A DNA stretch of 64,000 nucleotides, taken from the NCBI GenBank assembly GCA_025451845.1, contig JANWJS010000009.1, forward strand, positions 1 through 64,000, given 5' to 3'. This DNA comes from Steroidobacteraceae bacterium. Lineage in GTDB: Bacteria; Pseudomonadota; Gammaproteobacteria; Steroidobacterales; Steroidobacteraceae. The notes beneath the pieces are model-generated. The model had not been told where the DNA came from. It searched no databases and saw only the letters and a list, made by a program, of their open reading frames with translations. The position numbers and the translations under genes were made by a program. Shown here one piece after another: positions 8,889 to 17,783 of this stretch (the first letter of the stretch is position 1; each line of letters starts with the position of its first letter).

Positions 8889-11800
8889 TCAGAACGTGAC
8901 ACGCACTTGCGCCGAGTACGTCCGCCCGCTGTCGTACCAGGCGAAGGTCGAGGTCGCAATGTGCTGCTGCGCCAGCTCCTTGTAGACCGAATCGGTCAGG
9001 TTGAGAGCCTCGAAGCCCAGCGTGAGGTGCTCGTCGATCTTGTAGAAGATCGATGCGTCGAGCTCGCCATAGCTGTCCGCGAACAGGGGCAGACCCCAGG
9101 CCACGTTCTGGGAGCCGAAGCTCGCGCTGCTCGGGTCGGTATTCAGGCCGTTGGTCCCCTGGGTCGGGTTGACGTTGACGCCCATCAGGTACTTGCTGCG
9201 CCAGCTGTAGGCGAGACGCGCGGAGACCGGACCGCGGTCGTACAACAGAGCAGCGTTGAAGGCATACTTCGACAGGTTCACCAGGGGAAGGTTGCCAAAA
9301 GTGGTGCCGTTGGTATCGCAGCCGTTGAGATTGAGTCCGAGGTTGGCGGCGCCGCCGCTCGTCCCGTCGCAATACTTGCCGGTCACCGGGGTGTCTAGAG
9401 TCTGACTGCTGTCGATGTAGGTGAAATTCAACTGCGTGCCGAAACCTCGTAGCAGGCCTGGCAGGAAGTCATAGTATTGCTGATAGTCGAGCTCGAGACC
9501 CTTGATCTCCCCGCTGGCGCCATTGACGGGACCGGTCGTCGTAAACGTATGCGCGCCGCCGGCCGCATCGGTCCCGGTTATGTCGAACACCTGGTTGATC
9601 ACGACGTCCGTCAGGTGCTTGTAGAAGACGTCCGCGGTCAGTGAGCCGGTCGGCGCGAAGTACCATTCCAGGGTTCCGTCGACGTTCACCGATTTCGTCG
9701 GCTTCAGTTTCGGGTTGCCGTTGGCAGTGCCGGTGAAGGACTGTACGCCGGTGGTGGTGTCGATGCTCGAGCTGTTGGAGGTAAAGGCCTGTAGCTGCGA
9801 GAATTGCGGGCGCGCCATTCCCTCGGACACGGCGAAGTGCGATTGCAGGTGGTCGCTCCAGTGCAAGCGCACGTTGAGGCTCGGCAGAACGTCCGTGTAA
9901 TCGTTCTCGGCCGCTATTGGGGTCGCTGAGGCATCGAAGAACGCGTATCCCGCCGGCGAGCGACCGGTCGGCACATTGTTCGGCGCGAATTGATTCACGA
10001 CCAGGTAGCCGCTCGCGGTATCCACGCTTCGCACTACACGCACGCCGATGTCGCCGTCATACGGCGTACCTGCGAGCTTGGAGCCGAACGGCAGCATGAG
10101 GTATGCGGCGTAGGTGTGCTCGTCCTGCGTATTGAGCCCGCCAGCCGGCGGAGCCCCGGGCGCCGAGGTGAACGACGCCGCCTTCCATGAATTGGTGCAG
10201 CCAGGATTGATCTCTTTGCACAGAGTCGTAAAGAACGACTGCAATTGCGCGAAGGTGCCGGGCCACCCGGTCGCCAGGGAGGTCCCGGGAAATACCACCG
10301 GAGATGGCAGACTCACGCGGCCGTTGAAGAAGTTGGGAAAGCCGTAGCTGGTATGGGGTGCCGGAAATTTGTTCAGGTAGGCCAGCGTCGGAATGTCCCA
10401 CGGGAGCATCCAGCTTTGGCTGACCGCCGCCCAGTTGTAGCCGCTGCCGGGCTCCGTCACATCGGTCTCCGCACTGCGATCGTCCCAGCGCAAGCCGGCG
10501 CGGATCGACTTGAAGAAGCCGTTGCCGAGGCTGTAGTCCACGTCCTCGCGCCAGGCCCAATCCTGGCCGTGGCCGAACTCGAGGCCGTCCTGCGTGAACG
10601 CCCAGTAATAGTTGCTGGGATTCTGCATGAAGGACGCGGGGACCGAAGCGGTCGGAAACTCTCCTGCGAGATTGATCGTCTCGTACGGAACGTTCACCCC
10701 CGTCGCGACGGTAAAGTCATCGGCGTGGTTGTTGCCGCGGACGAGCTGCGCATCGGTCGTCAGCTTCAGCCTGTCGGTGGGGTCCCACTCCAGATTCCAC
10801 GAAAAATTGTTGGTTACGGAGTGCTGGTCGGCGGAACGCGTGTCGTCGTTCATCGGCAGGCCGTTGTCGCTGGGGTCGGTGAACGTCCCCGCGGTCAGCA
10901 TTCCGGCCGAGTTGTACTTGAAGCTGGTGCCCGCCGCGGGCTGGATGTTGTAGGGACTGGTCTGCGGGAATATCGCATTCTCATCCCAGTGGAACTTGTA
11001 GGATGATCCGAAGTAGGTCAGCGTCGTTACGACGTTATCGCTCGGACGCCACTGCAGCGCCACATAGGCGCCCTTTCGTGTCCTCTGGTATCGCAGCGTG
11101 CGCCACGTGACGCCCCCGTCCGGGACCCAGACCGTCTGGCCCGCCGGAACCCACGAGTCCTTGCTCGAGGTGGAGTTGGTGCGGGGAAAATAAGGGTACA
11201 GCTCCATGCCGTCCGTACGGTCTTGCACCTCGGAGTCCGCCACATCGACCAGCACGCCGACATCCCCGATCCCCGTGCGCCAGCGGTCGCTCAAGAGTAG
11301 CGACTCGTCGGGCTTGACATTGCCGCGGCTGAGATCGCCCCAGCTGCCCCCCACTGAGCCGCTGATCCGCGAGCCGCTGAAATCGAAAGGCTTCGCCGTG
11401 CGCAGGTCCACGACGCCCCCGACCCCGCCTTCGATCTGCGAGGCGTCCGGATTCTTGTAGACGTCCACGCCGGCCAGGAGCTCGGGCGGTATGTCATCGA
11501 AGCTCAGTGTACGGCCGCCATTGGCACTGAAACTGTCCTGGCCATTGATCTCGGAGCGGACATAGCTCAGCCCGCGGATCGTGAGGCCCGACCCCTCGGC
11601 CTGAAAGTGTTCCGGGTCGACGGTGCCGGCAATGTTGACGTAGGTGTGGTCGATCTCGACACCGGGGATGCGCTGCATGACCTCCGTGACGGAGCGATCG
11701 GGCATCTTGCCGATGTCGGCGGCGACCACCGAGTCGACGATCTGGCTCGACATCTGTTTGATGCGCTGCGCGGTCGCGACGGCCTGGCGTTGGCCCGTGA

Positions 11801-12017
11801 CGACGACCTCCCGCAGCACCGCCGAATTCGACTCGGCCGGCTGCGCGGCCCCCGCCGCATTGGCTTGCGGGAGCGCCTGATTCTGTGCATGCGCGCTTGC
11901 GCCAGACAGCGCGAGCACCAGCGCCAGCGCCGACACGGCGCCGGGTACTCGCAACGGTATGGCGGCTGCGGCGCTCGGGATGCAACGCGGGCCGCGATGG
12001 TTGAAGCGATGTGCCAC
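8889..12017 (-). CDS. TonB-dependent outer-membrane receptor 1 (Xanthomonas/Caulobacter type)
   Basis: A 1042-residue receptor. Signal peptide residues 1-44 end ASAHAQ. A TonB-box-like segment REVVVTGQR follows, then the plug (DSVVAADIGKMPDRSVTEVM, IPGVEID, GLTIRGL, VDVYKNPDASQIEGGVGG) and a long barrel. The last residues are AQVRVTF, ending in the terminal Phe typical of outer-membrane barrels. It should import oligosaccharides using TonB energy; the downstream GH35/GH31 point to xyloglucan fragments. The start is a GTG at 12017 with GGGGGAA 5 bases upstream. Two LacI-type operator candidates lie 90 and 175 bases upstream. Confidence 0.95.
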   Translation of the reverse strand: MAHRFNHRGPRCIPSAAAAIPLRVPGAVSALALVLALSGASAHAQNQALPQANAAGAAQPAESNSAVLREVVVTGQRQAVATAQRIKQMSSQIVDSVVAADIGKMPDRSVTEVMQRIPGVEIDHTYVNIAGTVDPEHFQAEGSGLTIRGLSYVRSEINGQDSFSANGGRTLSFDDIPPELLAGVDVYKNPDASQIEGGVGGVVDLRTAKPFDFSGSRISGSVGGSWGDLSRGNVKPDESLLLSDRWRTGIGDVGVLVDVADSEVQDRTDGMELYPYFPRTNSTSSKDSWVPAGQTVWVPDGGVTWRTLRYQRTRKGAYVALQWRPSDNVVTTLTYFGSSYKFHWDENAIFPQTSPYNIQPAAGTSFKYNSAGMLTAGTFTDPSDNGLPMNDDTRSADQHSVTNNFSWNLEWDPTDRLKLTTDAQLVRGNNHADDFTVATGVNVPYETINLAGEFPTASVPASFMQNPSNYYWAFTQDGLEFGHGQDWAWREDVDYSLGNGFFKSIRAGLRWDDRSAETDVTEPGSGYNWAAVSQSWMLPWDIPTLAYLNKFPAPHTSYGFPNFFNGRVSLPSPVVFPGTSLATGWPGTFAQLQSFFTTLCKEINPGCTNSWKAASFTSAPGAPPAGGLNTQDEHTYAAYLMLPFGSKLAGTPYDGDIGVRVVRSVDTASGYLVVNQFAPNNVPTGRSPAGYAFFDASATPIAAENDYTDVLPSLNVRLHWSDHLQSHFAVSEGMARPQFSQLQAFTSNSSSIDTTTGVQSFTGTANGNPKLKPTKSVNVDGTLEWYFAPTGSLTADVFYKHLTDVVINQVFDITGTDAAGGAHTFTTTGPVNGASGEIKGLELDYQQYYDFLPGLLRGFGTQLNFTYIDSSQTLDTPVTGKYCDGTSGGAANLGLNLNGCDTNGTTFGNLPLVNLSKYAFNAALLYDRGPVSARLAYSWRSKYLMGVNVNPTQGTNGLNTDPSSASFGSQNVAWGLPLFADSYGELDASIFYKIDEHLTLGFEALNLTDSVYKELAQQHIATSTFAWYDSGRTYSAQVRVTF

Positions 12018-12104
12018 GATATTCCCCCTTTGGATGTCGATGGCTTGGTGGATCAGCGGATCAGTGGCGATTGGCGAAGAAGACGCGGACGTGGCGACAG
12101 GCGC

Positions 12105-12118
12105 CGACAGCGCTGTCG
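12105..12118. promoter_or_regulatory. LacI-type operator candidate (proximal) for TonB receptor 1
   Basis: CGACAGCGCTGTCG, a perfect 14-base palindrome about 90 bases before the receptor GTG. The core ACAGCGCTGT is identical to the sites at 28806 and 45663. Confidence 0.6.
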
Positions 12119-12189
12119 CGAATTTTGAAGTCTCGTTGCAGCGAGCGCGTCGTATGATTTTTCATGACTCACGCAAGATAGCGTTGCTG

Positions 12190-12203
12190 TGCGAGCGTTA
12201 CCA
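12190..12203. promoter_or_regulatory. LacI-type operator candidate (distal) for TonB receptor 1
   Basis: TGCGAGCGTTACCA; its reverse, TGGTAACGCTCGCA, resembles the sites at 5742 and 24405. It lies 72 bases upstream of the proximal site, a spacing that could allow looping or repression at two points. Confidence 0.45.
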
Positions 12204-12212
12204 ATGAAATAG

Positions 12213-12225
12213 TGGCCATAGGCCA
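12213..12225. promoter_or_regulatory. Short palindrome between the LysR gene and TonB receptor 1
   Basis: TGGCCATAGGCCA is a perfect inverted repeat (5-base arms, 3-base centre) in the 12018-12253 gap. It could be a regulator site or part of a transcript end; nothing in the sequence decides. Confidence 0.3.
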
Positions 12226-12253
12226 TATCCGAAATCGTATGTTGTATGTCAAT

Positions 12254-13261
12254 TCAAGCGTGGCGAATCACTTCGGTATGCTCGCAGGGTGAATACAGCT
12301 TTCCGGCGACTTCGCGCAGCGTGACCAGCATCAAACGCGCGCCCGCAGACAGCTCGCGGTTGCGGCGCGTAACCAGGCCGAATCCTCCGAGACCCACGGG
12401 AAGGTCAGGCATGAGCACCTTGAGAATTCCGGCCTTGCAGTAGGACGCGACGGATACCTCGGGCAGTGCGACGATCATGCGGCCCTGCTCCAACAGAGCA
12501 GTGATCATGGGAAGCGACGATGTTTCGACGATATCGCCCGGTTGCGGCAGGCCTTCGTGCAGGAACATCGCGGCGAGCTTCTCGCGCACGAGGCTCCCGG
12601 GAGGCGGCACGATCCAAGGCTGCTCGATGAGGTCCTCGAGACGCAGATGCGCGCGCCCGGCAAGGGGGTGCCGAGCCCCTGCAATGACGGCGTGCGGCTC
12701 ATCCAACGCGAGCGGCTCGTACGCGAGCTCCTCGGCGGCCTCGGCATCGAGCAGGCGCGCGACGGCCATGTCCAGGTGCCCTTGCAGAAGTCTTTGCACG
12801 AGCAGTCGGCTGGCGTCGATCTCGACATGAACGAGAGTGCCGGGGTAACGCTGTTTCAGCGTTGCTATCGCCGTTGGGAGGAGACTCGCGCCGGGCTCGA
12901 CGATGGTGCCCACGGCGGCCTTGCCGGTGCGTCCAGCCTTCAGCGCCGCAACCTCTTCGCGCGCGAGCCCGATCTCCGATAGCGCCGAGCGGGCATGGCG
13001 AACGAGGATCTCGCCATAACGGGTGGGCGCGACGCCGCGGGCATGACGCTCGAAAAGCTTGACGTCGAGAGTCTCCTCGATCTGACGCAACAGCTTGGAA
13101 GCGGCCGGCTGTGTCAAACCGGCGGCGCTGGCCGCCCGCGCCAGCCGGCGCTCCTCATCCAGATGGACCAGGAATGCAAGTTGATGTGTCTTGAGCTGCG
13201 GGCGCCCGAAGGGCCTGACTGCGCGCGTCACGACGCCGGGCGCGGACGCTCGGATCGGCAT
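12254..13261 (-). CDS. LysR-family transcriptional regulator
   Basis: The N-terminal winged helix reads THQLAFLVHLDEERRLARAA, then the helix-turn-helix core GLTQPAASKLLRQIEETL, followed by a substrate-binding domain (GTIVEPGASLLPTAI, QRLLQGHLDMAVARLL, PWIVPPPGSLVREKL). It resembles GbpR/CbbR-type LysR proteins in sugar loci; the effector is unknown. I prefer the ATG at 13261; an upstream ATG at 13312 would add 17 residues. It lies on the same strand upstream of TonB receptor 1 with a 236-base gap, so it may regulate that operon. LysR regulators often act on a divergent gene, but here the neighbours on both sides read the same way. Confidence 0.9.
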   Translation of the reverse strand: MPIRASAPGVVTRAVRPFGRPQLKTHQLAFLVHLDEERRLARAASAAGLTQPAASKLLRQIEETLDVKLFERHARGVAPTRYGEILVRHARSALSEIGLAREEVAALKAGRTGKAAVGTIVEPGASLLPTAIATLKQRYPGTLVHVEIDASRLLVQRLLQGHLDMAVARLLDAEAAEELAYEPLALDEPHAVIAGARHPLAGRAHLRLEDLIEQPWIVPPPGSLVREKLAAMFLHEGLPQPGDIVETSSLPMITALLEQGRMIVALPEVSVASYCKAGILKVLMPDLPVGLGGFGLVTRRNRELSAGARLMLVTLREVAGKLYSPCEHTEVIRHA

Positions 13262-13315
13262 GTCTCGGTGCGAGATACTCACAGTGGGAATACGCGATGG
13301 CATGGCTCTCACGGA

Positions 13316-13699
13316 TCACATGGGAACCGACCCGTCGATCTCGACCCTCTTCCATCCGAAAAGCTTCGCGTCCAGCGACCAGGCGCCCGGTCCGAGCAGC
13401 GCCAAGGCCGCCGCCACCACCGCAGGCAGCAGCCAGAATCGGTACCCGGCCGGAAGCGAGAACCCGACCAGAATCGCATCGCATGCCGCAAGCACTGCCA
13501 CGACGGGCGTCCAGAGTCCCGCGGCGAGGAGCACACCCACGGCCGCGGAGGGCACCTGGAGAACCACCCCGGAGAATCCCTGCGCGCGCTGCAGCGCCGT
13601 GATCGCGTGCGCCAGCAGAATGGCGGCGCATGCCAGCCGCAGCAGGAGCAGCCCGACTCCAGGCGCACCGGAAGCGAATGTTGAGAAGAGTCGCCGCAC
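13316..13699 (-). CDS. Small DoxX-like membrane protein
   Basis: About 127 residues with four hydrophobic segments (VGLLLLRLACAAILLAHAIT, AVGVLLAAGLWTPVVAVLAA, AILVGFSL, FWLLPAVVAAALALLG) and the LLRL...HA...G pattern of DoxX/TQO-small-subunit-like proteins. The start is uncertain: the GTG at 13699 (VRRLFSTFASG) fits best because membrane sequence begins soon after; the frame stays open to 13867. It follows the response regulator by 74 bases on the same strand and may be the last gene of that unit. The role is unknown. Confidence 0.7.
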   Translation of the reverse strand: MRRLFSTFASGAPGVGLLLLRLACAAILLAHAITALQRAQGFSGVVLQVPSAAVGVLLAAGLWTPVVAVLAACDAILVGFSLPAGYRFWLLPAVVAAALALLGPGAWSLDAKLFGWKRVEIDGSVPM

Positions 13700-13773
13700 A
13701 GCACGGCAACCATAGCGGACTGGTAGCCGGCGGCACCGTCCAAAAGATAGTACGGGCCGCTCTTGTGGCGGCC

Positions 13774-14403
13774 TCAGGGCGCGATGATGCCGCGCCTCAG
13801 GCCGATCATCGCCGCCTGGGTGCGGTCCTGAACACCCAACTTTGACAGAATCGTCCGCACCTGCCACTTCACGGTCGTCTCCGTGGAAGACATCATTCGC
13901 GCTATCTCCTTGTTGGGTTTTCCCTGGGCTATCAGTTGCAGGACGTGCACTTCGGTCTCCGTGAGCATGTCATCGGCGACGTGCTCGGCAAGCTCGTATG
14001 AAACCTCGGGCGAGACGAATCTCTTACCGCAATGAACGGCACGGATCGTATCGAGGAGCGCGCGCTCCAGGCTGTCTTTCAGCATGTAAGCGCGGGCTCC
14101 TGCCTGCATGGCGCGGCGCGCCTGGGCATCACCCGCATAGGTGGTCAGAACGATGATGCGCGCGTCCGGAAATTCACCGCGAATGGCGCTGATCGCGTCC
14201 ACCCCGCTCATTTCCCGCATCTGCAGGTCCATCAGCGTCACGTCCGGCCGGTGCGCCCGGAACTGCTGGATGGCCTCGTGCCCGTTGGCTGCCTCCGCCA
14301 CGAGTTTGAGATCGGGCTCCGTCGAGAGCAGTAGCGCGATGCCCCGGCGAACGATCGGATGGTCGTCGACGGCCAGGACGCGAATGGGCGTGCCCGTGTT
14401 CAT
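13774..14403 (-). CDS. NarL/FixJ-type response regulator
   Basis: A 209-residue protein. The receiver domain has the acidic pair VDDHP, the phosphoacceptor Asp in VTLMDLQM, the conserved Thr in IIVLTTY and the Lys in YMLKDS. The C-terminal LuxR helix-turn-helix (LTETEVHVLQLIAQGKPNKEIARM, TVKWQVRTILSKLGV) binds DNA. The ATG at 14403 lies 2 bases after the stop of the histidine kinase, so the two form a cognate pair and should be translated together. Targets are unknown; position suggests the flanking sugar operons. Confidence 0.93.
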   Translation of the reverse strand: MNTGTPIRVLAVDDHPIVRRGIALLLSTEPDLKLVAEAANGHEAIQQFRAHRPDVTLMDLQMREMSGVDAISAIRGEFPDARIIVLTTYAGDAQARRAMQAGARAYMLKDSLERALLDTIRAVHCGKRFVSPEVSYELAEHVADDMLTETEVHVLQLIAQGKPNKEIARMMSSTETTVKWQVRTILSKLGVQDRTQAAMIGLRRGIIAP

Positions 14404-14405
14404 AT

Positions 14406-17400
14406 TCAGCTCGATGCGGGCGGGTCCCGGCGCCGCGTGGTGGGGTAGGCCCTCGATGCGGGAATGATGAGCTCCACTTCCATCCCGGCATGGGTCGCGC
14501 TCCAAAGCGCAAGTTTCCCGCCCGCGAGCGCGGCACGTTCGCGCATACCGCTCAGCCCGAAGTGTCCCGTCCGGTCCCCCGCGAGAATCTTGGGGTCCGT
14601 TCCGCGCCCGTCATCGCGTACGCGCAGCCGAAACTCACGCGCTCCGTAGCGCAATTCTACCTCGATCTGGGTGCCTTGCGAGTGATGGACGGCATTGCGC
14701 AGCGCCTCGGCCGCGATCCGAAAGATCTCGTCCCGCTCGATCGGATGCAGCGGTCGCACCGTACCTTGCACCTCGACACGAACGGATGGCGCCGCGGCGT
14801 CTTGCCGCTCGGCAGCCAGCTCTTGGGCCAACCGAGCGATCGGAGCCGCAAGATCACTCGACTCCTCGGCGGACAGGCGTAGTCCCTGCACCGCCTCGCG
14901 GGCTTCCCTGATCGCGTGCCCCGCCTGATCGATCGCACCCGCCAGGACTTCGCGCGCCTTCTGCGGCTCTCTTGCCAGCAGGCGCAGCGCGGCTCCGAAC
15001 TGCAGCAGGACGCCTTGGAAGCTCTGCAGCAGGGTGTCATGCAGATCGCGCGCAATCCGCATACGCTCGTGAACGCGGGCATCGAGAGTCTTGTTGAACT
15101 GGAGCGCCAGCTGGCGCGCCCGCAGCCAGTAAACAGCCAGCAGCAGCGCAACGAACGCCGCGCCGCATGCGATCCGGAACCAGGGTGTCTGCCAGAACAT
15201 CGGGGCGATCGAGAAGTCGATCGCGGCGCCCCGTTCGTTCCACACGCCGCTGTTGTTGCTGGCGATGACATGGAACCGATACTCTCCCGGAGGCAGGTCG
15301 GTATAAAGCGCCAAGCGCCGATTGCCAGCGTCATACCAACGGCGATCCCTGCCGTCGAGCCGATAGCGAAACTGATTCGCCTCCGGTGCGACCAGACTCA
15401 GCGCCGCGTAGTCGATCTCGAGATCGCGGGTTCGCGGCGGCAGGCGCAGAGTCGCCACAGTAGCGGCCCGCAAGTTCTGCCAGTAGAGCTTTCCGTCGGC
15501 GATGACCCGCTCGACGTGCACGGGCGGCGGCAGCCTGTTGAACACGATGTGACCCGGGTCGAGCACCTGCACGCCGCCCCCCGATAGAAACCAGATCTTG
15601 CCGTCGGCGCCAATGGCGGCACGCGGAGCGAACGAGGTGGCCGAAATGCTGCGCAATCTCACGCCATCCTGTGGACCGAGGACCGTCGCCTCGATCCTGC
15701 GGCCCGGGTGTGCGATCCAAGCCGAAAGCTCAGGCCGGGCGATGCGTACCAAACCGCAAGCCGTGTACACCCAGAGCGAATGTTGGTTGTCTTCCAGGGT
15801 CCACATGGCCGGATCACACGGCAGTCCGTTCTTGCTCGTGAGTGTGGCGATGCGCCCGTTCTCGAGGCGGCTCACACCTCCCATCGTTGCCACCCACAGC
15901 GCACCGTTCTTCAGCCGAAGATCCGTGACCTGGCCCCCACTGAGTCCTTCGGCGGCCGAGTAGGAGGCGCGCACGCGGCCGTCTTTGAAATACGCCACTC
16001 CTCCGCCTTGCCAGAATCCCAGCCACAGCCCGCCCCGCTGCGGGTCGGAAAGGAGCACCGAGACATTCTGCTGACGTCCAAACGCCGACCAGGGGATCCG
16101 CTCGAGCAGCCTGCCGCCGCGCAAGTGCAGGAGACTGTGTTGCCCCGAAAGCCACAGGTTGCCCGTGTCGTCACCGGTAATACTGTTCACCTCCCCGCCG
16201 GGGACGCCGGGTATGGTGCGGTACCGCCCGTGCTCGAGGTAGCCGAGCCCGCGGTCCGTGAATGCCCAGATTCGGCCGGAATGATCCTGAAACAAGGATT
16301 GCACGGAGTCATCGGCAAGCCCGTTTGCCCGAAGGTATGTCTTCACCTTGCCGTTCTGCCATCGCGTCAGACCGTCATGGGTCCCTATCCAGACACTCGC
16401 GTCCGAGGCCGCGAGCACCGAGCTGGTGACATCGCTCGGCAACCCCTGTCTGACGGAGAGAGTGCTGACCGGCAGCTCCCGAAAGCGATCCAACCCTGCG
16501 GTGGTGGCAACCCACACACTGCCCTCACGGTCCTCGAAAAGGCTGAGGATGATGTCGCCCGAGAGGCCGTCGGACTGGGTAAACGTGTCTGTCCGGCCGT
16601 TGTGGATATGGATGAGCCCGCGCTCGATGGTTCCGATCCACAGGCTTCCGTCGTGGTCCCGCAGCAGCCTGTTCGAGTCGCTGACCCGGATCGGATAAGG
16701 CTTCAGGCCATCACCGGCGAGGCGCATCAGGCCGGCATTGTGCACGGCGATCAGCAGCCGCCCCGGGCCGGAACGGGTCAGGCCGATCGGCCCCGAGCTC
16801 GGCAACACCGCCCCTCCCAGGGCCGCTGCCGTGGCAATCCGCTGCGCAGGGCCCGGTTTGATTCGCCAGAGCCCGGTCTGTGTACCGGCCCAGAGAGTGC
16901 CCGAGTCATCCTCATAGACGGTCCAAACCGCCGTGCCGAAGTCGGCCCTCGTTCCGTAGCAGTGTGCACGGCCATCCCGCAACGCGCAGAGCTGGGCCGG
17001 AGTTTCCATGGTGCCCACCCAGACCGTGCCTTCATGATCCTGATAGAGGGCGGTGATGAAACGGCCATCGAACACGTGCACCGGAGTGAATTTGCGGCCA
17101 TCCCATGTCATCAGACCGGCAAACGTCCCGATCCAGAGAGTGCCATCATGCGTGACCATGAGGTTATTGACAGCATTGTTGGCCAGATGCTGTCGGGAAG
17201 GGGGTCGCCAAACGCCATGAGCGCCATCGAAGCGAAACAGACCAAACTCGCTTCCCAGCCAAAGATAACCATCAGGCGTCTGGGCCATCGCATAGATGTT
17301 TCCCAGCGAGAACCCGTCCCTGACGGTCCAGGCGGTGTGGGCGTACTCATTGATATCGAAAGCCGCGTCCAGGGCGCGGGCCGAGTGCCATCCTCCGAGG

Positions 17401-17498
17401 ATCACTTCGAGTGCCAGGATCAGCGCGAGCCGCTTGGCGGGGCGAATGGTGATGCCGGGGCCTCTGCGATGTGGCACGGGTTGCAGGCGTATCCGCAA
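14406..17498 (-). CDS. Two-component sensor kinase with periplasmic beta-propellers (Reg_prop/Y_Y_Y, HisKA_3)
   Basis: A 1030-residue sensor. After a hydrophobic N-terminus (LALILALEVILGGW) come many repeats of the Reg_prop type (TPDGYLWLGSEFGLFRFDG, DHEGTVWVGTME, DREGSVWVATTAGLDRF), then a Y_Y_Y-like domain (FRYRLDGRDRRWYDAGNR). A transmembrane helix follows (IACGAAFVALLLAVYWL), then HisKA_3 with phosphoacceptor His in RIARDLHDTLLQSFQG and HATPase_c (DDGRGTD, GHFGLSGM). The layout matches the oligosaccharide-sensing half of hybrid two-component systems, but the regulator is a separate NarL protein instead of being fused. It likely senses a glycan fragment in the periplasm. Confidence 0.93.
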   Translation of the reverse strand: MRIRLQPVPHRRGPGITIRPAKRLALILALEVILGGWHSARALDAAFDINEYAHTAWTVRDGFSLGNIYAMAQTPDGYLWLGSEFGLFRFDGAHGVWRPPSRQHLANNAVNNLMVTHDGTLWIGTFAGLMTWDGRKFTPVHVFDGRFITALYQDHEGTVWVGTMETPAQLCALRDGRAHCYGTRADFGTAVWTVYEDDSGTLWAGTQTGLWRIKPGPAQRIATAAALGGAVLPSSGPIGLTRSGPGRLLIAVHNAGLMRLAGDGLKPYPIRVSDSNRLLRDHDGSLWIGTIERGLIHIHNGRTDTFTQSDGLSGDIILSLFEDREGSVWVATTAGLDRFRELPVSTLSVRQGLPSDVTSSVLAASDASVWIGTHDGLTRWQNGKVKTYLRANGLADDSVQSLFQDHSGRIWAFTDRGLGYLEHGRYRTIPGVPGGEVNSITGDDTGNLWLSGQHSLLHLRGGRLLERIPWSAFGRQQNVSVLLSDPQRGGLWLGFWQGGGVAYFKDGRVRASYSAAEGLSGGQVTDLRLKNGALWVATMGGVSRLENGRIATLTSKNGLPCDPAMWTLEDNQHSLWVYTACGLVRIARPELSAWIAHPGRRIEATVLGPQDGVRLRSISATSFAPRAAIGADGKIWFLSGGGVQVLDPGHIVFNRLPPPVHVERVIADGKLYWQNLRAATVATLRLPPRTRDLEIDYAALSLVAPEANQFRYRLDGRDRRWYDAGNRRLALYTDLPPGEYRFHVIASNNSGVWNERGAAIDFSIAPMFWQTPWFRIACGAAFVALLLAVYWLRARQLALQFNKTLDARVHERMRIARDLHDTLLQSFQGVLLQFGAALRLLAREPQKAREVLAGAIDQAGHAIREAREAVQGLRLSAEESSDLAAPIARLAQELAAERQDAAAPSVRVEVQGTVRPLHPIERDEIFRIAAEALRNAVHHSQGTQIEVELRYGAREFRLRVRDDGRGTDPKILAGDRTGHFGLSGMRERAALAGGKLALWSATHAGMEVELIIPASRAYPTTRRRDPPASS

Positions 17499-17686
17499 TC
17501 GGTCTGACGGGTCGGGAGCGGAATCGGATTCCGTCAGAACGCCGAGCCGACAACGCTATCGGGAATGTTGCACGCGTGCCGCGAGCGCGTCGCATGAGAC
17601 GTCATTCGTGCCCCCTTGATGATGCGCGCCGATTCTATTGCATCGTGCGTGGCGCGCGAACCACCCATCGAGTGTAGATTGCCGCA

Positions 17687-17700
17687 GGTTAGCGCTGTCA
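17687..17700. promoter_or_regulatory. LacI-type operator candidate before GH39
   Basis: GGTTAGCGCTGTCA; the right half is identical to the TGACAGCG half-site and the left half resembles TGGTAGCG. It lies 84 bases before the GH39 ATG and 15 bases centre to centre from the next site. Confidence 0.55.
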
Positions 17701-17701
17701 T

Positions 17702-17715
17702 TGTTGACGCTACCA
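17702..17715. promoter_or_regulatory. Second LacI-type operator candidate before GH39
   Basis: TGTTGACGCTACCA, with a perfect right half CGCTACCA. Tandem with the 17687 site, placing two half-matching operators in the divergent gap between the sensor kinase and GH39. Confidence 0.5.
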
Positions 17716-17736
17716 ATCCCAAGTATGATGCCAGCC

Positions 17737-17752
17737 ATACGAGGAATCGTAT
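17737..17752. promoter_or_regulatory. Inverted repeat in the GH39 leader
   Basis: ATACGAGGAATCGTAT, 6-base perfect arms with a 4-base loop, 32 bases before the GH39 ATG. A separate motif type from the LacI-like sites; it could be a response-regulator or LysR site, or an mRNA hairpin. Confidence 0.35.
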
Positions 17753-17783
17753 AGTCATACCAGCAAGTCGGGTCGGAGGGGAC

